A stretch of 64,000 nucleotides of DNA from Erodium maritimum (Eukaryota > Streptophyta > Magnoliopsida > Geraniales > Geraniaceae): contig OY997592.1 of assembly GCA_963921825.1 (NCBI GenBank), positions 58,920,336-58,984,335 on the forward strand, given 5' to 3'. Both the position numbers and the translations under genes were made by a program. Shown piece by piece: positions 62,601 to 64,000 of this stretch. The stretch's first letter is position 1, and every line of letters begins with the position of its first letter. Under the pieces are notes generated by a model that was not told the origin of the DNA, did not search any database, and saw only the letters and a list, made by a program, of their open reading frames with translations.

Positions 62601-63793
62601 AGTCATTTTCTGTTTATTTGTTGTTTTGAAGATTTCTTTTATAAAAAAAATTATGGCAGCAACGCTTTGTAAAATAACAAGTAAATGGCATGTTGGAAAA
62701 CCAAATTATGTGAAATAACGAATGGAATTTCCAAATATGAGTGCATATATTAAAACAGAAATACTTAATGTGTCCTAAACATGGGAATGGGCATCAACTG
62801 AACCGTGAAAATATATTAATACATGTATTATAAAATAGTCCAAATACTTTTATCCTGGATTTAGGTAACCCTAAAAATAACGTACATCCATACTAACCCA
62901 GAAGTCTTCTTATTAAAAGTCACTTGATCAGCACATTTACCTCAAATATGAGTCAGTTTCTATCCTAAACCCTTATCGTTTGACTTATCAAACCCCTAGA
63001 AGGCCTAGATCTAATCCTATTAAATATTAGCCCTGTTCTCAAAGCCCTAGAGGTTTCCCTTTCAAGCTCTAAGCCACAAAGTCAATTATCATTTTTTACC
63101 GAAATACAAAAAAAAACATGCCACAGATATCGCAACACCCACAATACAGTAACCAAACAGTAACAAAAAACAAACCTTAATGCCTTCATACAAAGCCCGA
63201 GAACGACAAGATCGTAAGCAAGCATGGTCATATTCTGACCTAACAAATTCACGCATATGTTGTAATTTCATTCTCCGCCGCCATTGCTGCCATGACCAAG
63301 CAAGTGGATAGACAAGAATAGATAGAATGATGTATATTGCTCCCTCCCACCATTGATAGGAAGCTATAGCATTAATCTCATCAACAAAAGTATTGAAAGC
63401 ACCTTCATATCTGCCAGGTCAAATAAATTGTTAAAGAACAATTATATTTTACAAAGCTTAACTTCTTAAGCCCAGAGATACAAAAATGATATTCTATCAA
63501 CTATGCTCAACCAAACATTAATGCCAAAATGGGAAAGAAGAGGAGCACTAAGCAATAATTCTATCAAGTAACACTGCAGGAATCAGTCACCGTTAAAAAG
63601 GCAGTTCAACCAAATTCTAAAAGAACAAAGAGAGAGTGGAGAAGGAAGGGTGAGATTAGGCATACACGATCTCTTTAATTTGCTCCGGGGGTGTGTGTGG
63701 AAGATGCCAAGGGTCACTGAAAGTATTAGGACCCATGAAATACATCCTATGCACGTGACTTTGAGACTCCTCAGCTCTGTTTGTTTCCATAAC
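59676..63793 (-). CDS. Large glycine-rich membrane protein, C-terminal part (At4g32920-like)
   Basis: The 3' part of a gene whose 5' end is beyond the right edge. Exons in transcript order: 63793-63666, 63410-63176, 62541-62353, 62280-62009, 60597-60414, 60324-60082, 60001-59913, 59823-59676. Products include HTPPEQIKEIVYEGAFNTF, QWWEGAIYIILSILVYPLAW (TM), REFVRSEYDHACLRSCRSRA, DFFLGGDEKRPDLPP, WYRLVAGLNAQLRLV, VHNTKPVGHQDLVGLVISML, a cluster of four to five TM helices (including PFPAGINALFSHGPRRSAGL and VYALWNITSMVNVV) and the end RLINWHVANLEIQD..FWQS. This matches plant glycine-rich proteins of about 1,400 residues (At4g32920/At5g11700/At5g47020 type), function unknown. All visible exons are open and in phase. 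The N-terminal Gly-rich region is not seen. The intron 62008-60598 contains a 1.27-kb TIR element. Confidence 0.9.
60726..61991. mobile_element. 1.27-kb TIR element in an intron of the glycine-rich gene
   Basis: The left end GGGTTAATTACGGCCGG (60726-60742) and the reverse-complemented right end GGGTTAATTACGACCGG (61991-61975) match in 16 of 17 positions. No clear target duplication (TTACAACAC against TTATTCATA). Interior plus-strand frames (60990-61190, 61473-61661) begin with ATG but have no recognised domain; they could be captured host sequence. Confidence 0.75.
62331..62352. repeat. (GA)n microsatellite at a splice donor
   Basis: An AG-repeat run immediately downstream, in transcript terms, of the exon ending at 62353; the intron begins GTCTCTCTCT. 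Confidence 0.9.
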
Positions 63794-63832
63794 CTTACAA
63801 ATAAAAATCAATTTATCACCCTCATTTACAAG

Positions 63833-63835
<3 letters not shown>

Positions 63836-63891
<56 letters not shown>
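63836..63891. repeat. (GA)n microsatellite, about 27 units
   Basis: AGAGAG run of over 50 bp within an intron of the glycine-rich gene, close to the acceptor of the first visible exon (63793). Confidence 0.95.
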
Positions 63892-63892
<1 letters not shown>

Positions 63893-64000
63893 ACAGAACC
63901 AAGAGGATTTTCTTGTCTCGGAAGGAGAATAAAACCTCATTTAATGACTCCAAGAAAGGAAAGGAGTGATCTATTTGAGCGCCATGTTGGGTAGGACCAG

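Overview
This is nuclear DNA from a flowering plant, most likely a eudicot. Host genes have many short AT-rich introns with GT..AG borders, their products are plant-specific (NSL1-type MACPF, DRM1, ENOD93, alpha-Aurora, organellar GatC), and the intergenic DNA is full of plant transposons. I cannot name the species.

Left part, 1-11 kb: nested retrotransposons. A minus-strand L1-type LINE (about 3176-10645) was split by a 3.3 kb solo LTR (5882-9173, TG..CA ends, 5-bp target duplication ATATT). A diverged relative of that LTR lies in opposite orientation at 1-2610 and runs off the window. The region 11.3-17.3 kb holds a 7-exon MACPF gene and a DRM1/auxin-repressed gene that carries an in-frame stop.

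Centre, 18737-30773: one 12,037-bp Mutator-like element (MULE) of the ULP1-carrying (Kaonashi-like) type, bounded by GGCC..GGCC inverted ends and a perfect 9-bp target duplication, GCTTTTCCA. It carries a mudrA-type transposase with a 60-residue Asp tract and a single internal TGA, a GRF zinc-finger/coiled-coil/membrane-anchor gene, an acidic nuclear-type protein gene, and a DUF1985-like/Ulp1 protease-like gene whose expected catalytic Cys is Ser. This multi-gene element is the most unusual system in the window. It inserted about 130 bp upstream of the YBEY start codon.

Right part, 30.9-64 kb: a gene-rich segment. In order: chloroplast YbeY-HAD fusion (+), ENOD93-like (-), alpha-Aurora kinase AUR1 (-), a small signal-peptide/TM membrane protein (-), organellar GatC (+), an inverted GatC pseudogene copy (-), a rhomboid-like protein with an altered dyad position (-), and the 3' part of a large glycine-rich membrane protein gene (-, 5' end outside the window). 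Introns are loaded with small elements: a rearranged Copia with an inverted interior (ENOD93), a 315-bp TRIM, MULE-type MITEs with 9-bp target duplications, and a 1.27 kb TIR element. From memory, AUR1, GatC and the glycine-rich gene are also close together on Arabidopsis chromosome 4, and DRM1 and NSL1 are close together on chromosome 1, which would indicate conserved microsynteny.

Exon borders were set by hand from splice consensus, reading phase and remembered family similarity. Untranslated exons are mostly not annotated.
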